From contig KN805406.1 of the NCBI GenBank assembly GCA_000818945.1, forward strand, positions 265,000 to 328,999: a stretch of 64,000 nucleotides of DNA. Reading direction: 5' to 3'. Of this stretch, positions 1-10,282 are shown piece after piece. How positions within the stretch are numbered: position 1 is the stretch's first letter; every line of letters starts with the position of its first letter. The notes beneath the pieces are model-generated. The model was given only the letters and a program-made list of their open reading frames with translations, was not told the DNA's origin and did not search any database. The position numbers and the translations under genes were made by a program. The DNA is from Schizochytrium sp. CCTCC M209059. Taxonomy: Eukaryota > Sar > Bigyra > Thraustochytrida > Thraustochytriidae.

Positions 1-2544
1 GGAGGGAGGGAGGGAGGGAGGGAGGGAGAGGCGGGCAGCGCGGTCCTGGCAGCGGCGGAGGCGCGAGGCGGGCGCCTCCCGCGCGTCACCGGCCGGTCAC
101 ACCTGGGTGCTGCGGGGAGCTGCGGCCGCGGGAAGGGAGGGGCGGAGGCCAGGGTGTGGGGTGCGGTGCGGTAAAGGGAGAAAGCCGCGAGAAAGCAGAC
201 GGCCTGCACGGAGAGAAGCTGGGGCGCGCGAAACAGCGGGCTGCTGGGTGCGAGCGGAGAGAGGGCCACGCGGACTGGCACGGAGTGTGGGGAGGGGGTG
301 CGAGCGTGCGTCTGCGAGACGAAGCGAGAGGGCAACAAGGCGAGCAGGCCGTAAGCAAAAGCATCGAGGAAGGCCGAGGAGCAGTCTCGCAGCGGCGGCG
401 GAGAGCAAGCGAGCGAGCGAGCGAGCGAGATACACTATCAAGGCTGCGCCCGCCCCGCGCGTGCGTGGGACGGACGCACGGACGCGCGGACGGACGGAGC
501 GGCCACACGGCACACACACGCAAGCTCGTCACGGTTGCTTTTTCTTGCTTGCCTGACCCGCTAATTTTATTTTGTTCTTGCCAAGAACATTAAAAAAAAT
601 CCAAGTTCAAATCAATTTTTTCTTCCCTTCCCTCAACAGATAAATAGGTTCAGTCTTTTCGTCAACCGGCCGACACCCAAAACAGATAAAAAGATGTAAA
701 AGAAAAATATGAAAACGAATGTAAAGAAAATGAAAACAAGGACTTGGAAAGCCAATCGGTGCGGGGGAAAACTGCTCGCGCCGAGGCGCTAACAAAAGGG
801 ACCGAGTCGCTCTGTCTCGCGGCCAACAGACGCAGCGGGACGCACCGTCTGCGTCCCGGCGCGTCCCCCTCCATCTTGCGTCTGCGACTGCGTCTCCTTT
901 TTGCTTGGAGTTCGTTCTCTTCCCTCCTCCGGCCTGGCGCTGCTCTTCTTCTTCTTCTTCTTCTTCTTCTTGATCTTCTGCTCCTTCGAGATCCCTCCGA
1001 GGTCTTCTTCTTCAAGTCGGAGGTCTTCGTCGGCCGCGGCCTTCTCGCCGCGCCCGTCTCCGCGGCTCCGGCGCCCGGCAAAGCCCCGCCGTGCGCGCCT
1101 GAAGCGAGCAACCACCGCACGCGGCGCTCGAACCGGCTGGACGAAGGCGGCGAAGGCGACGCTGACGCGCAAGGTACAGAGAGAGAGAGACCGGGCTCGC
1201 GCGCGTGCAGCCGCAGCCGCAGCGCAGCGCAGCCAGCTCGACGCACGCTCGCGCGCTCGCTGGCCGCGCGGGCGCAGGAGCGGAGCGCGGTACCTGACAT
1301 GACATGACATGACATGACATGACATCTTTTTCATCCTCGTTTCCCCGTCGCCATCGCCCTCGACCGCGCGTCCTCGCCAGCTCGCGACGCGGGAGGCGCG
1401 GGCGGTCCGCCGGCGGCCGGCAGGGCAGCGCAGCGCAGCGCGGCGCGGCGCGGCGTCGACGCGCCCCTGACGCGGCGGCGGCGGCGTGCCGCGGGGCTTC
1501 CCAGGAAGCGCGGCGCCAACGCCGGCGTTGCTCTGCTCTGCTCTGCTCTGCTCTGCTCTGCTGCTCTCTGCAGTGCACGCCACTGCGCGCTAAAACAGAA
1601 AGAGAAAACCGGGAGCGCGTGAAGGAGGAGGAGGAGGGCAAAACAAAAGCGAAAGCGCAAGGCGCAGCAAGAGCACAACAGCCTCGCGCCGGCTGGCTGG
1701 CTGGCTGGCAACGGCCCCGGACCAGGGCGAGGAGGACAGAAACGGCAGCGGCGGCGCCGAAAGAGGCCAGGCGCGCGCCGACGCGACGCGACGCGACGCG
1801 ACGCGAGGCGAGGTTCCGGTGTTTCCTTCCCTGCGTGCACACGGAGAGCAAAGCAAGTGCCCAAAGCGACGCCGAGACCGGAGCGTGAGAGCGCCACGCC
1901 ACACTGCGCGCTGACAAAGGAAGGTAAAGGCTGCAGTGACGAACAAGAGCGGCAGCTGGCACTGCAGACCGCTGCAGCACTGCGCAGCCTCCGCCTCTGC
2001 GCAGAGGGAGGGGACGAGGAAAAGGAGGACCAGAGCAAGCAAAGCTGACGCCGAGAGAGCTGCGAGAACATTTACCAACTAGCCGGAGCCTTAAGCGGTG
2101 CTGGCTTGGTTGGCCGCACGCAGCCAGCCCTGCGGTGCTCGAGCGGCATTTCCAGTCAATCTCTTGCAAGCTTTCGCGGCCTCGACCGCTCGCGAGGCTG
2201 AGACGAGATTCGCTGTCGCTGCCGAGGCTTCGTTCGAAGAGGGAGGGGTCTTCGTTGGCTGTGCAGGCTCTGCCGTCGCCGAGCGGCTCGAGTCTGTTTG
2301 TGCCGAGGCGGAAACTGAGGCCAAGCTAAGCGAGCCTGCAGACGCAAACCGACACATCATACCACAGCCCAGGCAAGCCAATACACACCGCACTCACTGC
2401 CTGCACAACGACAGCCGATTCCATTGGTTTCGGTTGATTGCTTGGTCACTGGCAGAAGTATTAGTACGTAGTAGTAGTACTACTACTACCAAGAAGTTCG
2501 CAGCGAGCGGTCTTCGAGCGTTAATTTTCAAGCCAAGCCTAACG
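1..2544. other. Repeat-rich GC-rich region without a supportable gene
   Basis: No open frame here has recognisable protein sequence. Long frames exist on both strands, but they overlap each other and translate simple repeats. Visible structure: GGGA repeats at 1-30, a GAGC run near 405-430, a TTC run at about 945-970, six GACAT units at 1296-1325, GCGCA/GCGCG units near 1425-1455, six CTCTG units at 1531-1560, GGCT units near 1690-1710 and GCGAC units at 1780-1806. An AT-rich island lies at about 540-760. The right end is the presumed promoter and leader of the histidine phosphatase gene, with a TACTACTAC run near 2478-2489. Nothing else is seen. Confidence 0.6.
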
Positions 2545-3492
2545 ATGACGCAGCCAGCCTCGGGAAACGTCGCCGCCCTGCAACTGATGGCCGTTGCCGT
2601 CTGTGCAGGAGCTCTCCTCGCAAGAGCTCGCGCACGAGCTCTCGAAAACACAGCACTCAACAACATTGCCTCCGCCTACTGGACCATCGTCGAGAGGCGC
2701 GAAAAGGAACCCAAGCAAGACAGCAAGGATGAAAGTTTTCCCGCGCGCATTGTACCGGATCCATGTCTCGAGCCTGACAATGAAAATCTTGCCAAGCTCG
2801 GGCTCAAACCCAACTTTTGCTGGACTGACGTCAATATCGAGAATCAGCCCGAGCGTAAACGCAAGCTCGTTCTTCTCGTGCGCCATGCCGAGGCCATCCA
2901 CAACGTCGCAGAAAAGGCCGTAGGGAAAAAGGTTTGGAACGAAACCGAGGGGCTCAAGGAAAAGTATCTCGATGCGCCTCTCAATGACACCGGCCGAGCG
3001 CAAGCCGCCGCGCTCGCCGAAGCTGTAAAAGATGCCATTCAAAACAAGGGTCTTCACATTGATGCCATTGTGCTTTCACCACTCGCGCGCGCTCTCGAAA
3101 CCGCTCACATTGGCCTTGCGAGCGTGTGGGAAAACGTACCCAAGGTTGCAGTCGAGCATTGCCGCGAACGGTTTGGCATATGCCTTTCTGAAAAGCGCCG
3201 TCAAGCATCCATCATGGCCGCCGATTACCCAAGCGTTGACTTTTCACGCATGCTCGTCTCCGACCATGACTCGTGGCATCGCGATGATTATCGCGAGACA
3301 CCCGCAGATATTGAGCGCCGCGTCCATACCTTTTTCGACTGGCTCATCAACGAAACCCCTTGGGACCATGTCGCTGTGGTCACGCACTCGGACTACATTG
3401 CGCATGCTCTACAAGCGCTTGGGGCTCCCTGGCATTGGCCTGCCAATGGCGAACTCGTTCCCGTCGTCGTTGAGGCCAACATCTCCAACTAA
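2545..3492 (+). CDS. Membrane-anchored histidine phosphatase (phosphoglycerate mutase-like)
   Basis: 315 aa. The start is the first in-frame ATG; the upstream open frame has only a GTG and repeat-like sequence. A hydrophobic stretch at about residues 9-28 suggests a signal anchor or signal peptide. The histidine phosphatase superfamily signature is LVRHAEAIHN near residue 111, with the phospho-accepting His after Arg. LSPLARALETA supplies a second conserved Arg, and VVTHSDYIAHAL near residue 285 supplies the C-terminal catalytic His. The internal CRERFG block resembles the fungal and plant PMU1-like branch rather than glycolytic dPGM. The substrate is unknown; family members dephosphorylate small phosphometabolites or proteins. 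It is a single exon. The fold is certain, the specific function is not. Confidence 0.85.
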   Translation: MTQPASGNVAALQLMAVAVCAGALLARARARALENTALNNIASAYWTIVERREKEPKQDSKDESFPARIVPDPCLEPDNENLAKLGLKPNFCWTDVNIENQPERKRKLVLLVRHAEAIHNVAEKAVGKKVWNETEGLKEKYLDAPLNDTGRAQAAALAEAVKDAIQNKGLHIDAIVLSPLARALETAHIGLASVWENVPKVAVEHCRERFGICLSEKRRQASIMAADYPSVDFSRMLVSDHDSWHRDDYRETPADIERRVHTFFDWLINETPWDHVAVVTHSDYIAHALQALGAPWHWPANGELVPVVVEANISN

Positions 3493-4252
3493 CTCATCTA
3501 TTTATCTTGCTCAATTCCATGAGGCAACGTACTCACAAAAACATCCTTGCAATTCTGCAATGTCAACCTTTATCAGAAAATGATGACGACACGACAGCCT
3601 TGCTGGGGTAGCTTTGGATCAAAGGGACTGTACGTCCAAATCGCTCGCTTCTTCTCTGTCCTCCAAAAGAAAAGAAATTATTGACAGACGTTTTAAAACG
3701 CTGCGAGTCGAGAAAGACGATCAAGCGTCCTTGACCCCGGCACTTTCAACACTGAATAGATTCTTGGTTCCCGGGTTGAGCGCGGAGGTGCGCAAACAAA
3801 ACACTGCAAAACACACATGCAAACAAACAACAAAATGCGTCGAATCGCTCGAGACTTGCAGCAATGACGACGACGCGTTCGACATATTGCTGTTTCCAAC
3901 TTGATCACAGCGCACAAGAGTACGTTTGATAAATTACATCAAAGAATTCGAATATAAAACGTCAAACAACACAAGAACTTTCGATGTGACCGTAGAAATA
4001 GTAGCCGGCAGATAATGTAAAGCGAAAAGAGACCAGGCGGCGTCGTGCGGTCGAAGCGCTGAACCGCGACAGGAGAGTGATGCTTGCTGTTCAATCAAGG
4101 ATAAGCAAAAGATGTCACGAAATGCATTGATAAGGTACTCTCTACATGGCCAAAGCCAACAGACCAAACAACAACCTTGGAGCAGTATCTAGCTCCATCC
4201 GGAAAAAGTAATACGCTGCCGCGACAGCAGCTTCGACTCGCTTCTCTGCATC
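3493..4252. other. Convergent intergenic spacer
   Basis: 760 bp between two convergent genes. It is AT-richer than its surroundings and presumably holds both 3' UTRs. Short frames on both strands have no recognisable content. No tRNA, repeat array or mobile element was seen. Confidence 0.6.
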
Positions 4253-5833
4253 TCAAGCCGCAGCAGAAGAGGCTGCCCGTAATTCACGCAACTTCGCTTC
4301 AAGCGCCTTGGCGTCCTTATGTGAGGCTTTTATAGCAGCATCAGCGAGTGCACGCGTGCGTGGCGACGCTGCCGCTCGCAGTGGCTGACGAATGGCTCCC
4401 TGGGGCCGCGCCGCCATAGGACGTGGACTTTCCGGTCCCGAGGTCGTCGGCGCCAGCGCAGAGAGCGTGGGAGGACGCTCCTCGATGGGCAGAGGACGTC
4501 GACGCTCCGGCACGCGGACCTTGGGCACCCCACGAGCGTACGCCTCGCGGGCCATTTGCCGCCCAAAGGCGAGAACTTCCTTGCGCTTCTGATCTCGTTT
4601 GGAAGCCTCGCAATCCGCAATAGCGCGTCGTGCCAGTTTGCCCACAGTTGAAGCTTCAACGCGTACACGTCCAGCGGTCACTGGACCTTCGGGAAGCGCA
4701 TGCACATTGTTGGCGTACGAACGCATGTGCTCCTCGATTTCTGCCACAGTCGGCTGTTTGTGCTGCTCGGCCAGTTCTCGTAGCTGCTGTCGACGCTCGT
4801 TCTCCAAAAGTTGCGTCTCCGCCATGAAACGCATTTCCAAGCGCTCATGCAACAGCGCCTTGGGCCGTCGCGCAGGTTGCAGACTTGCCTGGAGCCGCGC
4901 TTGCCTTTCCGCATGTTTTTCTCGCAATTCGGTCATCCATGCTGCGCGCTGTAGGGCTGTGGCCGCGGCTTCGCGCTGGAGTCGCTCCTCCGCGGCCATG
5001 GACCGTCGAGCCTCTGCTTCGCGTTCCGCCTCGCGCGTGGCATCCGCGCGTCTCGCTCGAGCACGTTCGAGGGCAAGTCTTTTGCGACGCATTTTCGTCA
5101 CTAGACGTCGCGCCTCGCGCGCGCGCTCGAGCTCCTCCTCGGGTACATGTCGTGCCATGCGCTCTTTCCATGCGGCAAGCTGCTTTGCCCGAGTCTCTAG
5201 CATTTCAGTCTCCTGGGCACGCTGCAAAGTCTCACGTTGGACGGCGACGATGCGCTTGACCTCCTCGGGCAGCGAGTCGGCCTCGCCCATGCCATCGACG
5301 CCCAAGGAAGGATGATTTGCGGCGTACTCTTGCATGACGTCGACGGCTTCCCCGTGCGTTTCTTCGCCGCACTCGCCACACGAGCAGGCGTCCTCATGGT
5401 CTTCGCTTGTGGCGTTTAATTCGTTCTCGACGGCTACATTGGCAGCTGCATGCTCCTCCTTGCTGTCGTTGCCACGCTCAGTGTCGTTCGCACCGCTTTC
5501 ACTGTTATCGATTGCAAAAGTCTTCTCGAGACTAGCCTCCTTGCCAGCTTTTTCAAATGCTTGGTCAGTCAAGGCGCCATCCACCTCGTTCTTGCTTTCT
5601 TCGTTGCTCGTGGTCTCTTCTTGTTCCGCGTCATTTTCCTCACCTTTCTCCTCTCCTCCTTCACCCTCTTCAGCACTTTCTCCTTCTTCTTCTTCTTCTT
5701 CTCCTTCTTCTTCTTCTCCTTCTTCATCAGCACTATCCCCTGCGTTGCTGGACGCAGCTTCTGTGCCTTCTTCGAGCGCGTCGTCACCTTGCTTCTCCTT
5801 CTCCTCCGCCTCCTTCTCACCGTTCGCCTCCAT
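4253..5833 (-). CDS. Acidic coiled-coil protein, unknown function
   Basis: 526 aa from the first in-frame ATG, which has a good context (ACG before ATGG). The frame stays open for about 60 further codons upstream but contains only a TTG, so an upstream exon is possible. The N-terminal third is extremely Glu-rich, with long E/G/S runs encoded by a TTC-type microsatellite on the plus strand at about 5690-5730. A small Cys cluster, ACSCGECGEE, sits near residue 150. The middle, about residues 195-340, is a long charged alpha-helical coiled coil rich in Arg, Ala and Glu. The tail is basic and Pro-rich. I recognise no catalytic domain. The composition resembles cytoskeletal or ciliary coiled-coil proteins, which is only an impression. 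Confidence 0.75.
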   Translation of the reverse strand: MEANGEKEAEEKEKQGDDALEEGTEAASSNAGDSADEEGEEEEGEEEEEEGESAEEGEGGEEKGEENDAEQEETTSNEESKNEVDGALTDQAFEKAGKEASLEKTFAIDNSESGANDTERGNDSKEEHAAANVAVENELNATSEDHEDACSCGECGEETHGEAVDVMQEYAANHPSLGVDGMGEADSLPEEVKRIVAVQRETLQRAQETEMLETRAKQLAAWKERMARHVPEEELERAREARRLVTKMRRKRLALERARARRADATREAEREAEARRSMAAEERLQREAAATALQRAAWMTELREKHAERQARLQASLQPARRPKALLHERLEMRFMAETQLLENERRQQLRELAEQHKQPTVAEIEEHMRSYANNVHALPEGPVTAGRVRVEASTVGKLARRAIADCEASKRDQKRKEVLAFGRQMAREAYARGVPKVRVPERRRPLPIEERPPTLSALAPTTSGPESPRPMAARPQGAIRQPLRAAASPRTRALADAAIKASHKDAKALEAKLRELRAASSAAA

Positions 5834-6359
5834 CGTGGCCTTCTCCGCCTCCGCCTCGACGAGCTCACGCTCCGCCACGACAGACGCTCGCAGCTTCTTC
5901 GCGCTCTGCCAGCGCCTCCAAGCTGGCTCGGAGACTTGAGAGGCCAATCGTGATGGACTTCTCGCGCGGCGTCCCGCGACGGGCCGGCCTGGACCCGGCT
6001 TGGACTCGCGAGCTCAGCTTGGCATCCGATTGAACGAACGGTCTCCGGCGCGGACCCGAGCGAGCCCCGCGCTGTCCCACCTGCCAAAACGAAAAGATAA
6101 GATAAGGAAAAACAAGGTGTGTACTATTCTGGCGACGAAAGTGTGTACTTTCGAGTCCGAGGCCGAGGCCGCCGAGAGCACCAACATAGGCCTACTATGA
6201 GTAGTGTACGTATAGGCCTCGTGCGGACAAATGACCAAATGTCTCCGTCCATTCTGGAGCCCGTCATCCATGGAACCGATGCTTGTAGATAAATTTAACT
6301 TGACAGACAAATTGTTCTCACTTACTAGCTAGCTAGCTAGAACGCTACGCCGAGCGAAA
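5834..6359. other. Spacer upstream of the acidic coiled-coil gene
   Basis: Contains the 5' flank of the acidic coiled-coil gene and the 3' flank of the first cytochrome b5/acyl-CoA dehydrogenase gene. An AGATAAGATAAGG stretch lies near 6094-6106 and a CTAG tetranucleotide run near 6325-6340. An open but ATG-less stretch continues into the coiled-coil gene. No RNA gene was recognised. Confidence 0.5.
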
Positions 6360-7895
6360 TTATAAGCGCGCGTCTTCGGGGAAGCCCTTGAGAGAGGCGC
6401 GCACGGCCTGCGTGGCCAAGACCGACGAAGCGCCACCCAGAACAGCGCCGTACTGGTACGTGCGCTGAAAGTTCTCGAGCTTGGACCCGAGACCTATCTG
6501 CGTGAGTGCACGTCCACCAAAGATCTGGATTGCGCCGTCATTCACCACGCGTGCGGCCTCAACCTGCTGATTCTTGAGAAGAGAGATCGCGCCAGAAAGC
6601 TTCTTGGTCTGCTCTTCGTACGACATGTTGTCCATCTTGTATGTGACATTATCCATCAATGCCGACACTGAATCCACATACGCGCACATGGTCGCGAGAC
6701 GCTCCTGGATTTGAGGCTGATGAATCAGACGCTTGCCGAAGACCTTGCGGTTGTACGCCCACTTGTAGCACTCCTCAATGATGAGACGGCTTTGGCGGTT
6801 GTTGCCGACAGCCATGGCCCAACGCTCGTGGTTAAAGTTGGCCATAGCCAACAAAAAGCCACCGCCTTCCTTGCCGAGCCGGTTGCTTACAGGAACCTTG
6901 GCATTCTCATAGGTAACGAGGGCAGTGTTGGCGACCGAGCTGTACGAGGTCTTGATGCGCTTCGTCGTTACTTCATCAGTTCGTTCAACAAGGAGGAGCG
7001 AGAGACCACCATGGCCCTTGCCGCCCGTGCGTACCAAAGTGGTAAAGTAATCGGCCGGGTAGCCACCCGTGATCCACTTCTTGAGGCCATTCACAACGTA
7101 GTGGCTGCCGTCTGCCGAAAGCTTGGCCTCGGCGGTAGAGTTGGCTACATCGCTGCCAGCGTAAGGGTCCGTAATGGCAAGGCAAATGCGCTTCTCACCG
7201 CGCAAAACAGATGGTGCGATGCGGTTTACAAGCTCCGGGGAGCCAAAGTTCAGGAGGGGCGGAAGGCCAATCACACAGCCGCCAATGAGTCCGTCCACGA
7301 GAGCGGTGCTGCCGCATCGCTTGAGCTCTTCGGATACGACACGCTCTACCGAATGGTCAAACTCCTCCGGCTTGATGCCGCCCGGGAGCTTGTCGACCAT
7401 CTTGAGGTGCTCACCTGGACCCATGGACGCAGCAATGTAGCCAAAGTCGCCCATTTTCTGGAAAATCTCAAAGGGGTACTCGCCGGCCGCCTCCCATTCA
7501 CTGACAAAGGGAATGATCTCACGTTCAACGAACTCGCGGCACGCGCGGCGCACGCGCTGGTGCTTCTCCGTCTCGAAAGGCGAGATCCACTCGGCGTACG
7601 GGACCGGGCTCAAGGCTCCAAGATCACGCGGCGGCGGGACCGTCTTGCCCTTGACCGTACCAATCATCAGCTTCTCCTTGTACTGTTCCAGGACACTCAG
7701 CCTGTGGAGGCTGTAAAACTCCTCGGTGCAGTCGGTGCCGGCCACCTTGACGAGCAGGTGCTTCGACCCGGGGTGAAAGTTCATGAACATGCTCACGTCC
7801 AGAACCATGCCGTCGATCACAAGCCAGGCGTCGCCCTCGGCATTGTGCTTTTCGACCTCGGCCATATCAATCTCGCGCATCTCCTTCTTACCCAT
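6360..7895 (-). CDS. Cytochrome b5 / acyl-CoA dehydrogenase fusion, copy 1
   Basis: 511 aa, single exon. Residues 8-82 are a cytochrome b5 domain. NFHPGSKH supplies the first haem-ligand His (H41) in a variant HPGS rather than HPGG motif, and FYSLHR supplies the second (H64). Residues about 105-500 are an acyl-CoA dehydrogenase fold: the FAD signature CLAITDPYAGSDVAN at 238-252, KKWITGG at 272-278, and the Q-rich dimer and FAD region around 390-402. The segment aligned with the usual IYEGT catalytic Glu reads VLGGAS (485-490), so the base may lie elsewhere. The C-terminus ARL fits a peroxisomal PTS1 tripeptide. Expected role: flavin oxidation of an acyl-CoA with the fused haem domain as electron acceptor, probably peroxisomal (inferred). 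A close paralogue lies upstream. Confidence 0.92.
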   Translation of the reverse strand: MGKKEMREIDMAEVEKHNAEGDAWLVIDGMVLDVSMFMNFHPGSKHLLVKVAGTDCTEEFYSLHRLSVLEQYKEKLMIGTVKGKTVPPPRDLGALSPVPYAEWISPFETEKHQRVRRACREFVEREIIPFVSEWEAAGEYPFEIFQKMGDFGYIAASMGPGEHLKMVDKLPGGIKPEEFDHSVERVVSEELKRCGSTALVDGLIGGCVIGLPPLLNFGSPELVNRIAPSVLRGEKRICLAITDPYAGSDVANSTAEAKLSADGSHYVVNGLKKWITGGYPADYFTTLVRTGGKGHGGLSLLLVERTDEVTTKRIKTSYSSVANTALVTYENAKVPVSNRLGKEGGGFLLAMANFNHERWAMAVGNNRQSRLIIEECYKWAYNRKVFGKRLIHQPQIQERLATMCAYVDSVSALMDNVTYKMDNMSYEEQTKKLSGAISLLKNQQVEAARVVNDGAIQIFGGRALTQIGLGSKLENFQRTYQYGAVLGGASSVLATQAVRASLKGFPEDARL

Positions 7896-8731
7896 CTTGC
7901 CTCGAATTCTCCTTTCCTTTCCTTTCCTTTCCTTTTTCTTTTTCCTTTCTTTCGTGACGACGACTGCGTCAAAGCCCCAGGTGTCCGGGGTTTAATTTGG
8001 TCTTGTCTTGTTGTCTTGCGGGTTTGCCGGCCGGTTTGCCAGCCATCCAGGGTCACTGGCATTCAAGATAGGGTTGACGAATGAGTCCGATCAGCAGTGT
8101 CTGCGCGTGGGACTAAGAGCGTGCTAGACGGCGGCTACTCGGCCGCGCCCTCGTACGGGCGCGCGCGCGAGGGATGGAGGGAGGGAGGGATGGAACGAGG
8201 AGGCGGCGAAGGGCGGAGTTCCGATCGTAAGCCGCGCCAGCAGCCAGAAGCCAGGCTTTCGCAGACAGATTTGACGCTGACCGCGAAGGTGCCGTCGCAC
8301 GAGGTGGGGCCGCGAATTTTGGACCGCGCGATGTTAGCCTTGCACGAGGGAACCAAGGGAAAAGGATTGTAGTAGTGGAATGCGGAGAGGGGCCTTGAGA
8401 AAGTGACAAAAAGGCGACCAACCAGCCTGCTCTGACCCGACTCGGGCTAAAAAGTCGAGGTAGACGTGCGTGTGTGTGTGTGATTGACGAAAGTGCAGAG
8501 ACATTAATCAGAGAAGTTGCCATCTTTTCAAGCGGCATGGCCTTGAATCCATCGTCCCTTCGACTGCCGGCGCGAGCGTGTAGCAGCACACGTCACCAGG
8601 CCCCCAAATCTATGAGAAAGAGGCGATTCTTCTGGAAAGCAAACCGTTGAAAGCAAATTAAACCCCAAGTGTGAGCATACAAGACCGGGTTTTAAAGGTG
8701 TACAGACGACAAGACTAGATATAATTGCACT
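7896..8731. other. Spacer between the two tandem cytochrome b5/acyl-CoA dehydrogenase genes
   Basis: Holds the promoter of copy 1 and the 3' flank of copy 2. A CCTTT pentanucleotide run at 7911-7936 sits just 5' of the copy 1 start codon. GGGA repeats occur near 8175-8190 and a short GT run near 8468-8481. The flank does not resemble that of copy 2, so the duplication seems to cover mainly the coding part. No other gene was recognised. Confidence 0.55.
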
Positions 8732-10282
8732 CTACTTACAAGCGCGATTCTTCAGGGAAGCCCTTGAGAGAGGCGCGCACGGCCTGCGTGGCCAAGACCG
8801 ACGAAGCGCCACCCAGAACAGCGCCGTACAGCGCCGTACTGGTACGTGCGCTGAAAAATTCTCGAGCTTGGATCCGAGACCCGTTTGTGTAAGCGCACGT
8901 CCACCAAAGATCTGAATTGCGCCGTCGTTCACCACACGCGAAGCCTCAACTTGTTGATTCTTCAGAAGAGAGATCGCGCCAGAAAGCTTCTTAGTCTGCT
9001 CGGCATACGACATGTTGCACATCTTGTATGTGACATTGTCAATAAGCGCCGAAACCGAGTCCACATACGCGCACATGGTTGCGAGACGCTCCTGGATTTG
9101 TGGCTGATGAATCAGACGCTTGCCGAAGACCTTGCGGTTGTATGCCCACTTGTAGCACTCCTCAATGATGAGACGGTTCTGGCGGTTGCCACCGACAGCC
9201 ATGCCCCAGCGCTCGTGGTTAAAGTTAGCCATAGCCAACAAAAAGCCACCGCCTTCCTTGCCCAAAAGGTTGCTGGCAGGCACCTTGACGTTCTCAAAGG
9301 TAATGAGCGAGGTTCCGGCAACAGCGCTGTACGAGGTCTTGATGCGCTTCGTCGTCACGCCTTCGGTGCGCTCTATGAGCAGAAGCGAGAGACCACCATG
9401 GCCCTTGCCGCCCGTGCGCACCAACGCCGTAAAGTAGTCTGCGTCGTAACCACCCGTGATCCACTTCTTGAGGCCATTCACAACGTAGTGGCTGCCATCT
9501 GCCGAGAGCTTGGCTTCAGCGGTGGAGTTGGCTACATCGCTACCGGCGTACGGGTCCGTGATGGCCAGGCAAATGCGCTTCTCACCGCGCAGGATCGCGG
9601 GCGCAACGCGCTGAACGAGCTCTGGCGAGCCAAAGTTCAGGAGGGGCGGAAGGCCAATCACACAGCCACCTCCAAGACCATCAACCAAAGCCCAGCTTCC
9701 GCATCGCTTCAGCTCTTCACTAACGACACGCTCGACAGAGTAGTCATAATCTTCCGGCTTGATGCCGCCCGGGAGCTTCTCGACCATCTTGAGGTGCGGG
9801 CCAGGACCCATCGATGCCGCAATGTAGCCAAAGTCGCCCATCTTCTTGACGATTTCCTTTGGGAACTCGCCGGCCGCCTCCCATTCACTGACAAAGGGAA
9901 TAATCTCACGTTCAACGAACTCGCGGCACGCGCGGCGCACGTTATGGTGCTTTTCCGTCTCGAAAGGCGAGATCCACTCGGCGTACGGGACCGGGCTCAA
10001 GGCCCCGAGATCACGCGGCGGCGGGACCGTCTTGCCCTTGACCGTACCAATCATCAGCTTCTCCTTGTACTGTTCCAGGACACTCAGCCTGTGGAGGCTG
10101 TAAAACTCCTCGGTGCAGTCAGTACCGGCCACCTTGACGAGCAGGTGCTTCGATCCGGGGTGAAAGTTCATGAACATGCTCACGTCCAGGACCATGCCGT
10201 CGATCACAAGCCAGGCGTCGCCCTCGGCATTGTGCTTTTCGACCTCGGCCATATCAATCTCGCGCATCTCCTTCTTGCCCAT
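8732..10282 (-). CDS. Cytochrome b5 / acyl-CoA dehydrogenase fusion, copy 2 (3' end frameshifted)
   Basis: A paralogue of the gene 2.4 kb away. The start is the ATG giving the same N-terminus as copy 1; the frame is open further upstream but Arg-rich and unlike the paralogue. The cytochrome b5 part and first ~110 residues are nearly identical to copy 1, while the dehydrogenase part differs in scattered positions. Homology breaks after the KLENF motif. Compared with copy 1, an extra A lies in the run at 8854-8858, and the 10-base unit CAGCGCCGTA is tandemly duplicated at 8819-8838, a net +11. As written the protein ends in an unrelated tail at the TAG at 8732-8734. The ancestral frame would stop at 8736-8738 and end in SRL, a PTS1. 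Either a real lesion or an assembly error. Confidence 0.82.
   Translation of the reverse strand: MGKKEMREIDMAEVEKHNAEGDAWLVIDGMVLDVSMFMNFHPGSKHLLVKVAGTDCTEEFYSLHRLSVLEQYKEKLMIGTVKGKTVPPPRDLGALSPVPYAEWISPFETEKHHNVRRACREFVEREIIPFVSEWEAAGEFPKEIVKKMGDFGYIAASMGPGPHLKMVEKLPGGIKPEDYDYSVERVVSEELKRCGSWALVDGLGGGCVIGLPPLLNFGSPELVQRVAPAILRGEKRICLAITDPYAGSDVANSTAEAKLSADGSHYVVNGLKKWITGGYDADYFTALVRTGGKGHGGLSLLLIERTEGVTTKRIKTSYSAVAGTSLITFENVKVPASNLLGKEGGGFLLAMANFNHERWGMAVGGNRQNRLIIEECYKWAYNRKVFGKRLIHQPQIQERLATMCAYVDSVSALIDNVTYKMCNMSYAEQTKKLSGAISLLKNQQVEASRVVNDGAIQIFGGRALTQTGLGSKLENFSAHVPVRRCTALFWVALRRSWPRRPCAPLSRASLKNRACK

Noticed and set aside
86..2169. Several long overlapping open frames on both strands
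   Set aside because: GC-rich DNA lacks stop codons; translations are Arg/Ala/Ser repeats with no domain and mutually overlapping, so none is supportable.
6711..8084. 457-codon plus-strand frame antisense to cytochrome b5/acyl-CoA dehydrogenase copy 1
   Set aside because: It mirrors the codon structure of the real gene, and the equivalent antisense frame at 8885-10438 mirrors copy 2; no own domain is visible.
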